Shown piece by piece: positions 7,765-17,421 of a DNA stretch of 64,000 nt. The notes under the pieces are model-generated. The model saw only the letters and a list, made by a program, of their open reading frames with translations, was not told where the DNA came from and searched no databases. Each line of letters opens with the position of its first letter. Positions within the stretch are counted from its first letter, which is position 1. The translations under genes and the position numbers were made by a program. This stretch comes from Candidatus Anammoximicrobium sp. (GTDB lineage: Bacteria; Planctomycetota; Planctomycetia; Pirellulales; Pirellulaceae): contig JAAYYU010000110.1 of assembly GCA_012515235.1 (NCBI GenBank), positions 1 through 64,000 on the forward strand, read 5' to 3'.

Positions 7765-9525
7765 TCATACCGCCGCCAGCTTGGACCAGTCCAACTCGAC
7801 GCCCGCCCGCAGCAGGCTGTCCTGGAATTCGCGGAGCAGCGATTCTTGAGACCGCACGCGCCGCGGCGGTTGGTGTTTCGCCAGGCAGAACGCGGCCAGT
7901 GCGCCCGCCGCCTCGCCGATATTCCACTCGGTGGGATGCAGACGGTAAGCGCCGTTGCTGAGGTGCGTCGTGCCGATGTTCTTGCAGCCCGCCAGCAGGT
8001 TCTCCATTCGTTTGGGGATCAGGGCGCCTAACGGAATCTGGTAGGGATAAGCGCCGACGTGGAAGTAGTTGTCGCCGCCGGTCGTCGGGTGCAAGTCCAT
8101 GCTGTACGAACCTACGCCCACCGAATCGGCAAACGGCGGCGCGACCTGGTGGCGGCCGATCTTCTGGGCCGCAGGCTCCCGGACGTGCTGCTCCAGAATC
8201 GTCGTCTCGGCAACAATCCGCCTCGATTCGCGGATGTACGGGTACTTCGCGAAACCGTCCGCGGTGCCCAAGACGTCCGGCCGCAGCCGCAGACCGCGCC
8301 AGCCGGTGGCGCCGTCGGGCCGCGGAGCTTCGGTTTGGAGCCAGTACAACAGCGCCAGACTCAGCTGCCGCGCGCCCTCCAGGTGCCTGGCGTTCTCCTC
8401 GGCCGGCCCGCCAAAGGGATTCCCCAACATGTAATCGTTCTGGGGCCAGTTGATGATCGTGATCTCGCTGGAGAACGCGCCGGGCCGGAAGTTGGCCAGA
8501 TTGAGAATGCGGCGGTACACCCACAGGTTCAGGGTCGGCGTCCGCATGCCGGCGTAACGGCCCATCGTCGGGACGAACGACAGTTCCAGCGGCTGGAGGG
8601 TGCCGGGCCGGGAATACCAGAAAGAGAGAAAAGGATGTTCGGGCCAGGGCGGGGTTAGCTGCGGCCGGTACTGGCGCCAGAAGTCGTACTGCGGAGGTTT
8701 GTCGATCGTGTGGTCTTCGTCTTCCAGGTAATCGACGGCATAGCACCACGTGACCGCTTGCATGTTCGCTGGCCGCGCCTCCGCCGCTGCGTGGGGCTCG
8801 CCGGTCTGCGCCTGCGACTCCGAGCCGGTGACAAACTCGGTGCCGGTCAACGGCAACAGCTCGCCCGTCTCGGAGGCGTCGATGAAGTACTTGGCCCGCA
8901 CGGTCATTTCCCGCCGCCCCCGCGCGTTGACCAGGCGCACGGCCCGAACGCGGTCGCCGGCGACGTCGGCCCCGGCGGGGCTGGTGTCCAGCAACAGCCG
9001 CAGCCGGCCGGCTTGGACCGCGGGAGCCAGCATTTCCTGCAAAACGGCCAGACAGACCTTGGGTTCATGAGCCAGCGGTGACACGGGACCAGGACCGCCG
9101 GGGTTGAGGTTCGCTCGTTGCTGGGCCTCGTCGGTCAGCGGGTAGTGTCGGCGGTAGTGGTCGCGAATCCGCTGACGCAGTTCGCGGTACGACGCCGTAC
9201 ACCCGCAGGACTCGATCCAGCGGTGATCGTCCGTGGGCACCGCCTGCTGGGTGATCTGTCCGCCGATCCAATCCGTGGGCTCCGTCAGCACCACGCGTGC
9301 GCCGGATCGAGTCGCGGCCAAGGCGGCAGCACAGCCTCCCAATCCGCCGCCGGCAATCAACACGTCGCAGTCCAGTTCCTCGTCCGCCGGCGCGGTCGAA
9401 CGCGATTCGGCCGCAGCCAGCAGAGCCGGATACCACAGCCCGCTGGCCGCCAAGCCGCTCCACTCCAGAAACTCCCGCCGGCCAAGCCGCCGCTTGCTCT
9501 TTTTCGTCCACAACTCCCGCTTCAT
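7765..9525 (-). CDS. exported FAD-dependent oxidoreductase
   Basis: The 586-residue protein opens with a Tat-like leader (RRLGRREFLEWSG, then a hydrophobic stretch to about residue 37). The Rossmann FAD motif follows as DVLIAGGGLGGCAAALAATR, with the adenine-binding Glu in VVLTEPTDWIGGQ. This matches the FAD_oxidored family (PF12831), common in planctomycetes and often encoded beside glycosidases. The substrate is not predictable from sequence. The Tat leader suggests export after cofactor loading. It is divergent from the GH5-like glycosidase at 9854, with which it may share a regulatory region; a role in sugar or polymer oxidation is inference. The start ATG at 9525 places the twin arginines at a normal distance from the N terminus. 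Confidence 0.85.
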   Translation of the reverse strand: MKRELWTKKSKRRLGRREFLEWSGLAASGLWYPALLAAAESRSTAPADEELDCDVLIAGGGLGGCAAALAATRSGARVVLTEPTDWIGGQITQQAVPTDDHRWIESCGCTASYRELRQRIRDHYRRHYPLTDEAQQRANLNPGGPGPVSPLAHEPKVCLAVLQEMLAPAVQAGRLRLLLDTSPAGADVAGDRVRAVRLVNARGRREMTVRAKYFIDASETGELLPLTGTEFVTGSESQAQTGEPHAAAEARPANMQAVTWCYAVDYLEDEDHTIDKPPQYDFWRQYRPQLTPPWPEHPFLSFWYSRPGTLQPLELSFVPTMGRYAGMRTPTLNLWVYRRILNLANFRPGAFSSEITIINWPQNDYMLGNPFGGPAEENARHLEGARQLSLALLYWLQTEAPRPDGATGWRGLRLRPDVLGTADGFAKYPYIRESRRIVAETTILEQHVREPAAQKIGRHQVAPPFADSVGVGSYSMDLHPTTGGDNYFHVGAYPYQIPLGALIPKRMENLLAGCKNIGTTHLSNGAYRLHPTEWNIGEAAGALAAFCLAKHQPPRRVRSQESLLREFQDSLLRAGVELDWSKLAAV

Positions 9526-9853
9526 CGCGCACCTCTACCCCCGTTGGACGCTCCTGGACCGTGCCGCAGAAAACCCCGGAAGCCTGAGTCTTGTTGCCGC
9601 GGGGCGTTGTGTCAATCGGACGACGCGCGTCAGCCTCAAGATGCGAAAGGCGTCTGTCTTCTCGTTGGCGAAACGAAAACCGCAGACACTGGCTTGCAGA
9701 CGCGAGTCGCCGCCCCCAGACTAAATCGGACGCCGTTGAGGAGCCTTCAGGCCGGCAACAGTCCCTCCGCCGTTGCGGCAATTCGGCCCGAAGACTGCAA
9801 GGCGCAGCGGTGATGAAAACCAGGAAATCCGGCAACGGGCGGTGAGGTGAACC
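9526..9853. other. divergent intergenic region, no gene seen
   Basis: This 328-base gap separates the divergent FAD oxidoreductase and glycosidase genes. I see no convincing coding frame, tRNA or strong promoter. GAGGTGAACC directly before 9854 is a good ribosome binding site for the glycosidase. Confidence 0.5.
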
Positions 9854-12712
9854 ATGCGATCACAGGTACTGGCATTGGCGATCATTGTTCTTCCCCTTCC
9901 GGCGGCGGCCCAGTCGTTTGAGGCCACGGACCGCGGCTACGTCTGGCGGCAGGGCGGCGAGTACATCCGCTTCGAGCGGGGCCGCTGGTCTGCCGGCGTC
10001 GCGGGCCAGGCCGAGTACGGCTGGCAGATGTTCCTTTGGCACGACAGCTGGATTTACGAAACGCTGCCCGGCGGCAACGTGCAGGCGGACCCGGCCCTGG
10101 AAGCCGACGGCAGTCTCACGATGCAGGGCACGTTTTCCGCGCGCGACGATTCGCCGCCGGTCAAGTACGCCTACCGGATCACGCCCGGCGGCGACGGCTT
10201 GCGGGTCCGCTGCGAACTCCAGAAGACGGCCGCTCTGAAATTGACACGCGGCATCTGGCTGCACCTGTCCGGCAGCCGAGACACGTTCCAGGGCTCGGAA
10301 CGGACCTGGTTCGCCCCGTCGGCGCACGGCACCCTTTCGGCCACCCCGGCGGCAACGGCCAATCGTGTTCTGCTGGAACTGCGCCAGGGACGCAGTCTGT
10401 GCTTGGGACTGCCGGGCTACCGGTCGGTCGAAGACGAGGGCGGCCGCCAGGCCTACGTTTTTCGCGTCCAACTGTTGTCCGGCGATTTCGAGGTCGGCGA
10501 GACGGCGGTGTGCGAGTACACGATCTCGTTCGCCCAGATGCCGGAACGGTTTCCGGGGCAGATCGAGCCGGCCCGGCAGCCGCTGGCGATCGGCACGGTG
10601 ACGCCCGACGCAACCCGCCTGGAACAATACCGGCGGCTGGAACTGCGGGTAGACGCCAGAGCGACCTACGACAACCCCTTCGATCCCGACGACGTGCGGC
10701 TGGACGCGGTGTTCACGACTCCCTCCGGGCAGACACTGACGGTGCCCGGCTTCTTTGCCGTCGAGCACCGGTGCGAGGTTTCGGAGGGGGCCGAGTTGAT
10801 GATTCCTCAGCCCGCAAGCGGCTGGCGAGTCCGTTTCACGCCGCGAGAGCCCGGACGGTATCGCTGGCAACTGCGGCTGTGCGACCGCAGCGGCGAGGTC
10901 CACGGCGGACAAGGCTCGCTGGAATGCGTCCCCGGCGCGGGACGCGGGTTTGTCCGGACGAGCCGAGCCGACCCGCACTACCTGGCCTTTGACAACGGTG
11001 ACGGTTTCTTTGCCATCGGTCACAACCTGCCGATCTACCACACGACGGGGCAACTGGGCGGCGAGGCGATGCGCAAGTTCGCTGCGGCCAGCGAGAACTT
11101 CAACCGCTGGTGGATGAGTTCCACCGGCCTGGGAATCGAGTGGACCGACCGGCTCGGCTGGTACCGGCAAGACGTCGCGGCGCGGATCGACCAGGTGCTG
11201 GACCTCGCGGCCGAACTGGGCCTGTACTACATGATGTGCCTGGACACCCACCAGGACTTCCGCGAAACCGGCTGGGAGCGCAATCCGTTCAACGCCCGCC
11301 GCCAAGGCCCCTGTGCGACGCCGCGCGACTGGTTCACCGACGAAACGGCCCAAGGGTACTACAAGAAGCGTCTGCGCTACACCGTCGCCCGCTGGGGTTA
11401 CAGCCCTCATGTCCTGTGCTGGGAGTTCGGCAACGAAATGGAAGGCTGGTCCGGCGCGGGCGACGACGTCAAGCTCCCATGGCACCGGGAGATGTCGGAC
11501 CACCTCCGGGCCATCGATCCGTTCGGGCACCTGATCACGACGAGCTTCTGGAGCAAGACCGGCCCGGAGGAGTATTGGGGCCTGGAGAACATCGACATCG
11601 TCCAGACGCACTGCTATACGAACAACGACGCCAATGTGGCCGAGGCGGTCCGGGGGTACTGCCTGCACCAGTGGGAGCGGTTTGCCAAGCCGCACGTGTT
11701 CGGCGAGTTCGGCATTCGCAGCCACGCCAGCACGGCCGACAAGGACCCGCCGGGTTGGGCCATCCACAACTCGCTGTGGGCCGGGCTGGCGAGCTTTGCC
11801 GCGGGCGGTCCGATGCCGTGGTGGCACGAGAACTACATCGAACCGTTGGACCTGTATTTCCACTTCACGTCGCTGTCGCGTTTTGCGCAGGATCTGCCGC
11901 TGGGGTCCGCCCGCTGGACCGTGCTGGCAACCTCCCCGCCAGCCTTTGTCGACGCCAACCGCCCGCCCGACACCCGCGACGTCGTGCTGGCGCCGGTCAG
12001 CCGTTGGGGCAAGCCGGAGCACGCTGAGTTCATCATCCGCCCCGACGGCACGATCGACGAGCAGCGCGTGCCGCAGCAACTACTCCACGGCCAGTCGCAC
12101 CGCGACCTGAAGAACCCGCCCGCCTTCGTCGTCACGTACCCGAAGCCGGGCCAATTCGTCCTTCACGCGGGCCGCGTGTCGGCCTCCGGCCTGCTGAAAA
12201 TCTGGCTCGATGACCGGCTGGTCCACGAGCGCGAGCTGCCCTGTGGGGAAGGCTTGGGCAAGTCCAGCGTGTATCGGCCGCAGTGGAAACTCTGGGAAAC
12301 GACCTACGACGAGGACATCGCCGTCGACGTTCCGGCCGGCACACGCCGCATCCGCGTCGAAAATCTCGGCCGCGATTGGGTGACCGTGGAGAGCTACCGG
12401 TTCACGGGCTGCCAGGTGCAGGACACCCCCAACGTGCTCGTCTGCGGCATGAAGAGCGATCGGCTGGCCGTCCTCTGGCTCCAGAACCGGGACAGCTCGT
12501 GGTACAACCACGCCCAGCAGGCAGTGCGCCCCGTGGACGCGTTTCAACTGGCCGTGGAGGGACTGCCGGACGGGGTGTTCGAGATCGAGTGGTGGGAAAC
12601 GTGGAAGGGCGAAGCGGTGCGGACCGAGCGTCGGGACGCCCGCGGCGCTCGTCTGCCGTTGACGATTCCTGCCCTGCCGACGGACGTGGCGCTGAAAATC
12701 CGCGCGAAATAG
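9854..12712 (+). CDS. secreted GH5-like (clan A) glycoside hydrolase with DUF5060-type domain
   Basis: The 952-residue protein has a signal peptide ending at AAAQ (residue 20). Residues 25-240 form a beta-rich domain. Residues 255-370 resemble DUF5060 (YDNPFDPDDVRLDAVFTTPSG, GRYRWQLRLCD). Residues 375-690 are a TIM barrel. The two catalytic glutamates expected in clan A enzymes are visible: acid/base E528 in WEFGNEMEGW and nucleophile E618 in HVFGEFGI. The C-terminal 250 residues are beta-rich and probably carbohydrate-binding. It should cleave a beta-linked polysaccharide outside the cytoplasm; the exact polymer cannot be read from sequence. It starts with ATG after GAGGTGAACC and is divergent from an exported FAD oxidoreductase. 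Confidence 0.85.
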   Translation: MRSQVLALAIIVLPLPAAAQSFEATDRGYVWRQGGEYIRFERGRWSAGVAGQAEYGWQMFLWHDSWIYETLPGGNVQADPALEADGSLTMQGTFSARDDSPPVKYAYRITPGGDGLRVRCELQKTAALKLTRGIWLHLSGSRDTFQGSERTWFAPSAHGTLSATPAATANRVLLELRQGRSLCLGLPGYRSVEDEGGRQAYVFRVQLLSGDFEVGETAVCEYTISFAQMPERFPGQIEPARQPLAIGTVTPDATRLEQYRRLELRVDARATYDNPFDPDDVRLDAVFTTPSGQTLTVPGFFAVEHRCEVSEGAELMIPQPASGWRVRFTPREPGRYRWQLRLCDRSGEVHGGQGSLECVPGAGRGFVRTSRADPHYLAFDNGDGFFAIGHNLPIYHTTGQLGGEAMRKFAAASENFNRWWMSSTGLGIEWTDRLGWYRQDVAARIDQVLDLAAELGLYYMMCLDTHQDFRETGWERNPFNARRQGPCATPRDWFTDETAQGYYKKRLRYTVARWGYSPHVLCWEFGNEMEGWSGAGDDVKLPWHREMSDHLRAIDPFGHLITTSFWSKTGPEEYWGLENIDIVQTHCYTNNDANVAEAVRGYCLHQWERFAKPHVFGEFGIRSHASTADKDPPGWAIHNSLWAGLASFAAGGPMPWWHENYIEPLDLYFHFTSLSRFAQDLPLGSARWTVLATSPPAFVDANRPPDTRDVVLAPVSRWGKPEHAEFIIRPDGTIDEQRVPQQLLHGQSHRDLKNPPAFVVTYPKPGQFVLHAGRVSASGLLKIWLDDRLVHERELPCGEGLGKSSVYRPQWKLWETTYDEDIAVDVPAGTRRIRVENLGRDWVTVESYRFTGCQVQDTPNVLVCGMKSDRLAVLWLQNRDSSWYNHAQQAVRPVDAFQLAVEGLPDGVFEIEWWETWKGEAVRTERRDARGARLPLTIPALPTDVALKIRAK

Positions 12713-12966
12713 TCGCCCAGGATGAAACGCCGCGGCAGGAGAATCCGCAGGCCTACATCGACCTGACCACCGGCTCGTGGCCCTCGCCGTTCCCGGTCCT
12801 GGTTTGGAACGTCTTGCCTGCTGCCCTGCGATAGAACGGCTCGTTTGCCAGCCGCTTGGCCGGGCTGCGACCGGCGCACGGGCGGTCGATTCGTGCCTGG
12901 CTGGCCAAGCGGCAACGAACTCGATCGCCGTGGCGCTCCGGCGGCGTTTTCAGCTGCGTGCTGGCG
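12713..12966. other. intergenic, nothing recognised
   Basis: Between the glycosidase stop and the promoter at 12967 I see no supported gene, RNA or strong terminator. The sequence is GC-rich with short stop-interrupted frames. Confidence 0.4.
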
Positions 12967-12994
12967 TTGACAGTCAGCGGAGTTTGACTAAAGT
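12967..12994 (+). promoter_or_regulatory. candidate sigma-70-type promoter
   Basis: A perfect TTGACA (12967-12972) is followed after 16 bases by TAAAGT (12989-12994, four of six matches to TATAAT). A start near 13001 would give a leader of about 50 bases with GGAGGAA (13040-13046) before the ATG at 13052. Planctomycete promoters are poorly defined, so this rests on the general consensus only. Confidence 0.45.
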
Positions 12995-13051
12995 AGCGCC
13001 CACATCAAGGGCGCGCGGGTCTGGGCGGACTCGCGTGCGGGAGGAACTCTC

Positions 13052-14725
13052 ATGCTATCACTCGAGCTTCCGGAGCGGCTGAATGCGGCGTCGGTGTTTG
13101 TCGATGCGCATCTGGCCGCGGGCCGCGAGTCGAAAGCCGCCATCCTGTGCGGCGACCGCGTGGTCACGTACCGCGATCTGTACGAGCACGTCAACCGCTT
13201 TGGCAACGCCTTGCGGGAGCGGGACGTGCGCATCGAAGAGCGGGTGGTGCTCCTGATCCCGGACTCCCCGGAGTTCGCATTCGGCTTTTTCGGCGCCATG
13301 AAGGCCGGTGCGGTCGCGGTGCCCGTGAACACCAATCTGAAGCCGGACGATTACGAGTACTTTTTGAACGACAGCCACGCCCGCGTGCTGGTCGTCGACA
13401 GCAGCTTGGTGCCGCAATTGGCAGGAGTTCGGGCCAGGTACCTGAAGCACGTCTTCGTGCGCGGCGGCGTTCCCGCCGGGTCGGCCGCGCCGGGCGCGGA
13501 TGCAGCCTCACCGCTGCACGCGACGTTCGAGGTCGTTTCGCTCGAGCGCGTGTTGGCCGACGCCTCGTCCGACTTGACGCCGACGGACACCAGCAAGGAC
13601 GACATGGCTTTTTGGCTTTACAGTTCGGGGACCACCGGCCGGCCCAAGGGCGCCGTTCACCTGCACCACGACATGCTTGTGGCTGCTGACTTCTACGCCC
13701 AGGCCACCCTGCGGCTGAAGGAGGACGATGTCTCGTTTTCCGCGGCCAAGCTGTTCTTTGCCTACGGGCTTGGTAATGGGTTGTACTTCCCGCTGCGCAC
13801 GGGCGGCACGACGGTGATGCTGTCCGAGCGGCCCACGCCGGAGGCGGTCTATACCGCACTGGACCAGCACCAGCCCACGGTGTTCTATAGCGTGCCCACT
13901 GGTTACTTGGCCCTGCTGCACCAGGCGGAAAAAACGGGCCGCACGTCGCTCGGCCGGGTCCGCGTGTGCGTCTCGGCCGGCGAGCCGCTGCCCAAGCACG
14001 TGTACGAAACATGGCTGGAACGCTTCGGCGTGGAGATCATCGACGGCATCGGTTCCACGGAAATCCTGCACATCTTCATTTCCAATCGTCCCGGGCAAGT
14101 CGTGCCGGGCAGCACGGGCCAGATTGTGCCCGGCTATGAGGCCAAGATCGTCGACGACCACGGCCAACCGCTGCCGCCGCGGCAAGTGGGCACGCTGTAC
14201 ATCAAGGGCGACAGCATCGCCAACGGCTACTGGAACAAGCACGAGGAAACCAAAAACACCTACCACGGACACTGGATCAACACGCACGACAAGTTCCTGA
14301 TCGACGACGACGGCTATTTCTGGTACGCCGGCCGAAACGACGATATGTTCAAAGTCAGTGGCCAGGCGGTCTGGCCGACCGACGTCGAGGGCATCTTGCT
14401 GCAACACCCGGCGGTGCTGGAAAGCGGCGTGGTGGGCGGCGCCGACCCGGAGGGCTTGGTCAAGCCCGTGGCCTTCGTGGTGTTGAAAGACGGCCAGGTC
14501 GGTACGCCGGAACTGACCCGCGACCTGCAAACGTTCGTCAAGGCACAGACCGCCCCGTACAAGTACCCGCGCGCCGTGGTGTACGTCGAGTCGCTGCCCA
14601 AGACGGCCACGGGCAAAATTCAGCGGTTCAAGCTCCGCGAGCTGGTCGGCCGGCTCACGCCGCTGCACCCCCAGCCGAGCCCCGCCGCAGACAAACCCCC
14701 AGCCGAGCCGACCACGCAGACGTGA
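13052..14725 (+). CDS. benzoate-CoA ligase family acyl-CoA synthetase
   Basis: The 557-residue protein is an ANL-superfamily adenylating enzyme. The phosphate-binding loop is LYSSGTTGRPKG (189-200), the YGLGNGLYFPL segment is typical of the benzoate-CoA ligase subgroup, and DGIGSTEILHIFISN supplies the adenine pocket. The C-terminal catalytic lysine is about K522 in KTATGKIQRFK. Such enzymes activate aromatic or related acids to CoA thioesters using ATP, releasing AMP and diphosphate. GGAGGAA precedes the ATG. No aromatic ring-reducing or degradative genes are next to it, so the true acid may not be benzoate. Length is normal for the family. Confidence 0.88.
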   Translation: MLSLELPERLNAASVFVDAHLAAGRESKAAILCGDRVVTYRDLYEHVNRFGNALRERDVRIEERVVLLIPDSPEFAFGFFGAMKAGAVAVPVNTNLKPDDYEYFLNDSHARVLVVDSSLVPQLAGVRARYLKHVFVRGGVPAGSAAPGADAASPLHATFEVVSLERVLADASSDLTPTDTSKDDMAFWLYSSGTTGRPKGAVHLHHDMLVAADFYAQATLRLKEDDVSFSAAKLFFAYGLGNGLYFPLRTGGTTVMLSERPTPEAVYTALDQHQPTVFYSVPTGYLALLHQAEKTGRTSLGRVRVCVSAGEPLPKHVYETWLERFGVEIIDGIGSTEILHIFISNRPGQVVPGSTGQIVPGYEAKIVDDHGQPLPPRQVGTLYIKGDSIANGYWNKHEETKNTYHGHWINTHDKFLIDDDGYFWYAGRNDDMFKVSGQAVWPTDVEGILLQHPAVLESGVVGGADPEGLVKPVAFVVLKDGQVGTPELTRDLQTFVKAQTAPYKYPRAVVYVESLPKTATGKIQRFKLRELVGRLTPLHPQPSPAADKPPAEPTTQT

Positions 14726-15052
14726 TTGTCCGGACGCCCCGGAATTCAAAGACCTAGGGTCGCCGTGAACGATGTGCCCCTCGCAAGACTCGTGACCGTA
14801 CGAATCCGACACGGTTGAATTCTTGCGGGAAGTTGCCGAGCGGGCCGAGCGGGCGGATAGGGATTGGTTGCGTTCTCGCGCGACGGTGTATGAAGTGATC
14901 GAAGCGTCGTCAACTGCACCCTCTGCCGATTCTCCGCTCACCGCATCCGTCTGCATCCGGTCCTGCCCGCGGTCTTCTGTCTCGGCGCGCCGAACAGGGC
15001 CACGCCCGCCGTCGGTAGGTCGCCCGTCGGCAATCTGCACGACAGACACGGC
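14726..15052. other. intergenic region with a short unrecognised open frame
   Basis: The 327 bases between the CoA ligase and hicB hold no supported gene. A TTG-initiated plus-strand frame from 14823 begins with a charged helix-like stretch (REVAERAERADRDWLRSR) and then degenerates into low-complexity sequence. It could be a gene remnant, but I cannot match it to a family. Confidence 0.35.
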
Positions 15053-15298
15053 CTAAACTACGGCCAGACGTTCGACGTTCTGGATGGTGACCTTGGGATT
15101 GGAGTTCAGCGGCGGTACGGGCAACTGCCGTTCGACCAGCAGGGCGACATGCTCCTTCATGCCCCACTTCGCCTGATAGAGGCAATCCTCGACGGAGTGG
15201 CCGACTCCCGTGAAGCCTTCCAGTTCGGGCGAATAGAACCCAAAAAAATCCGGCTCGTCCGTTGCTTCGATCACCAGCGAGTACGGCAGTTCGATCAT
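15053..15298 (-). CDS. hicB: HicB family antitoxin
   Basis: The 81-residue protein has the HicB fold pattern: YSLVIEATDEPDFFGFYSPELEGFTGVGHSVEDCLYQAK. These antitoxins bind and block HicA and often repress their own operon. The DNA-binding tail is short here: after the core only KVTIQNVERLAVV remains, with no clear helix-turn-helix or ribbon-helix-helix domain. The gene lies 12 bases downstream of hicA on the same strand, the normal hicA-hicB order. The start ATG at 15298 follows AGGTGA, a reasonable ribosome binding site. Confidence 0.85.
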   Translation of the reverse strand: MIELPYSLVIEATDEPDFFGFYSPELEGFTGVGHSVEDCLYQAKWGMKEHVALLVERQLPVPPLNSNPKVTIQNVERLAVV

Positions 15299-15310
15299 CT
15301 TTCACCTCCC

Positions 15311-15508
15311 TCAGACTCTTGGGATACCCGCGGCCTTGAGAATCGCGCGGCAGGTCCCCGTTGGAACTTCCTTGGCTCCGTGAAGGTCAACGCGAACCAA
15401 GTTGGCCCAACCCGGCTTTCCGTAGTAGCGGACCGAGCCTTTCTCTCGGACCAAGCTGAATCCGTTGGCTTCCAGCAACCGCACCAGCTCGTTGAACTTC
15501 ATCACCAA
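15311..15508 (-). CDS. hicA: HicA family toxin, catalytic His missing
   Basis: The 65-residue protein fits the HicA double-stranded-RNA-binding fold: FNELVRLLEANGFSLVREKG, then a beta-hairpin, then GTCRAILKAAGI. HicA toxins are mRNA-cleaving ribonucleases that depend on the His of the GSH motif. Here the motif reads KGSVRYY, with Val26 in the His position, so classic activity may be lost. His43 in DLHGAKEVP is still present, as in many family members. The toxin gene precedes hicB by 12 bases. The family assignment is firm; whether it is an active toxin is doubtful. The start may be ATG at 15508 or the second ATG two codons later. Confidence 0.82.
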   Translation of the reverse strand: MVMKFNELVRLLEANGFSLVREKGSVRYYGKPGWANLVRVDLHGAKEVPTGTCRAILKAAGIPRV

Positions 15509-15752
15509 TGGCTCCGCAGGTCAGGCGCTCTAATCCTACTCGCCAGTAGCGGCCGCGGGAAGCGGCCAACGGCGGCCGCGGCCTCACGGCGGCCCGACGC
15601 GGTGCCCGCAACGGAACGGAGGGCGGATTCCTTCCAGGCAGGCTTCAGCCGCGCTTCAGGCACTGCCAACAAGTAAGCCGTGCCACGCGCAGGACGCCCG
15701 TCCCGTGCCAGGCCTGTCGACATCGAAGCCGCCCGATAAGGTCCGGCGGAAC

Positions 15753-17318
15753 TCACCGCCATACGGCCAGGGCGGAGCCCAGGGTGACGCCGGGGGCGGG
15801 CAAGGCGCTGGCGCCCATCAGGAACTCGTCGATCGCGCGGGCGGCGCCGCGGCCTTCGTGGATGGCCCACACGACCAGCGACTGGCCGCGGCGGCAGTCG
15901 CCAGCGGCAAACACGCCGGGAACGTTCGTGGCGTAGCGCCCGTGAGCCGCCAGGTAGTTGCTGCGCGCGTCGTAGGCCAGGCCCAACGGATCGCTCGCCG
16001 CGTGCTCGGGGCCGAGGAAGCCCAGGGACAGCAGCACCAGGTCCGCGCGCCAGATGCGCGTCGTGCCGTGGACTTCGCTGAACGGCGCGTGGGCGCTGGG
16101 CTTGGACCAATCCACCGTCACCGTGCGGACCCCCGCGACGCGGCCGCTGCCGTCGTCGACGAACTCCTTGGTCAACACGCTGTAGGTCCGCGGATCGTGG
16201 CCGAAACGGGCGGCGTACTCGTCGTGCGAGTAGTCCATGCGAAAGACCTTCGGCCACAGCGGCCAGGGGTTGTCCGGAGCCCGCTGCTGGGGCGGCATTG
16301 GCAGCAATTCGAAGTTGACGACGCTGGTCGCGCCGTGACGCAAGGCAGTGCCCACACAGTCTGCGCCGGTGTCGCCGCCGCCGATGACGATGACGTCCTT
16401 GTCTTTGGCGTTCAGAGAAGCGTTGTCGGTCCGTTGCGAATCCAGCAGGCTCTTGGTGTTCCGCGTCAAGAAGTCCATCGCAAAATGGACGCCCTCTAAC
16501 CCGCGTCCCGGAATCGGCAAGTCACGGGGCACCGTGGCGCCGGTGGCCAGCAGCAGGGCGTCGTATTGCTGCAGCAGGTCCCGCGGCTGGACGAACTGGA
16601 TCTCCTCGCGGCGTTCGAGCATGATCCGGGTCAGGTGGCCTGCCGGAAAGTCCTCTTGGCGGCCGACGTGGGTGCGGGTCATGAACCGCACGCCTTCCTC
16701 ACGGAGCAACTGGACCCGGCGTTCGACGAGCCCTTTGTCCAGCTTCATCTTCGGAATGCCGTACATCAGCAAGCCGCCAACGCGGTCGGCCCGTTCGTAC
16801 ACGGTTACCTGGTGGCCGACCTTGTTCAATTGGGCAGCGGCCGCTAGGCCGGCGGGGCCGGAGCCGACAATCGCCACGTTCTTGCCCGTCCGCGTGCTGG
16901 GCGGATGCGGCTGGACCCAACCCTCGGCAAACCCGCGGTCGGCGATCGCGCACTCGATGTTCTTGATCGTCACGGGCGGATCATGGATGCCCAGCACGCA
17001 AGCGCCCTCGCACGGCGCAGGACACACCCGGCCGGTGAACTCGGGGAAATTGTTGGTCTTGTGCAACCGGTCCAGCGCATCCCGCCAGCGGCCGCGATAC
17101 ACCAGGTCGTTCCATTCGGGGATCAGGTTATCGATCGGACAGCCGCTGTTGGACATGCAGAACGGCACGCCGCAGTCCATACAGCGGGCGCCCTGCGTTT
17201 GCAGATGGCTCTCGGCCGGCGACGTGTAGATTTCCTGGAAATCCGCGACCCGTTCCGCCGGCGAACGGTAGGGGACGGCTTTGCGCGGGTACTCTTTGAA
17301 ACCAGTGGGCTTTCCCAT
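15753..17318 (-). CDS. gltD: glutamate synthase (NADPH) small subunit
   Basis: The 521-residue protein is a GltD-type FAD/NAD(P)H oxidoreductase. The N-terminal domain has the Fe-S cysteines [30 protein letters not shown] (residues about 45-72, read with CVLG further on). The FAD-binding Rossmann motif is [14 protein letters not shown] near residue 150, and the NADPH domain has [15 protein letters not shown]. The C-terminal [20 protein letters not shown] completes the FAD site. It passes electrons from NADPH to GltB, where 2-oxoglutarate and glutamine yield two glutamates. It lies 103 bases downstream of gltB on the same strand, so they form an operon. Length and motifs are normal. Confidence 0.95.
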   Translation of the reverse strand: MGKPTGFKEYPRKAVPYRSPAERVADFQEIYTSPAESHLQTQGARCMDCGVPFCMSNSGCPIDNLIPEWNDLVYRGRWRDALDRLHKTNNFPEFTGRVCPAPCEGACVLGIHDPPVTIKNIECAIADRGFAEGWVQPHPPSTRTGKNVAIVGSGPAGLAAAAQLNKVGHQVTVYERADRVGGLLMYGIPKMKLDKGLVERRVQLLREEGVRFMTRTHVGRQEDFPAGHLTRIMLERREEIQFVQPRDLLQQYDALLLATGATVPRDLPIPGRGLEGVHFAMDFLTRNTKSLLDSQRTDNASLNAKDKDVIVIGGGDTGADCVGTALRHGATSVVNFELLPMPPQQRAPDNPWPLWPKVFRMDYSHDEYAARFGHDPRTYSVLTKEFVDDGSGRVAGVRTVTVDWSKPSAHAPFSEVHGTTRIWRADLVLLSLGFLGPEHAASDPLGLAYDARSNYLAAHGRYATNVPGVFAAGDCRRGQSLVVWAIHEGRGAARAIDEFLMGASALPAPGVTLGSALAVWR

Positions 17319-17421
17319 GACGTCGAAATTCCTTGACTGCGTTCGTTGGCGTTGGGGGACCGCGTCGGCCGAACTTTCGCACTCGCGCCGGGTCGCGGTT
17401 GCCCGACCCGCTCCCGGCCTC

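Noticed and set aside
9860..12079. Minus-strand open frame of about 739 codons opposite the glycosidase
   Set aside because: The plus strand carries signal peptide, DUF5060-like domain and both catalytic glutamates. The antisense frame has no motif.
12713..13051. tRNA or small RNA in larger gaps
   Set aside because: I looked for cloverleaf arms and a GTTCGA-type T-loop in the main gaps and found no acceptable structure. A covariance-model search could still find one.
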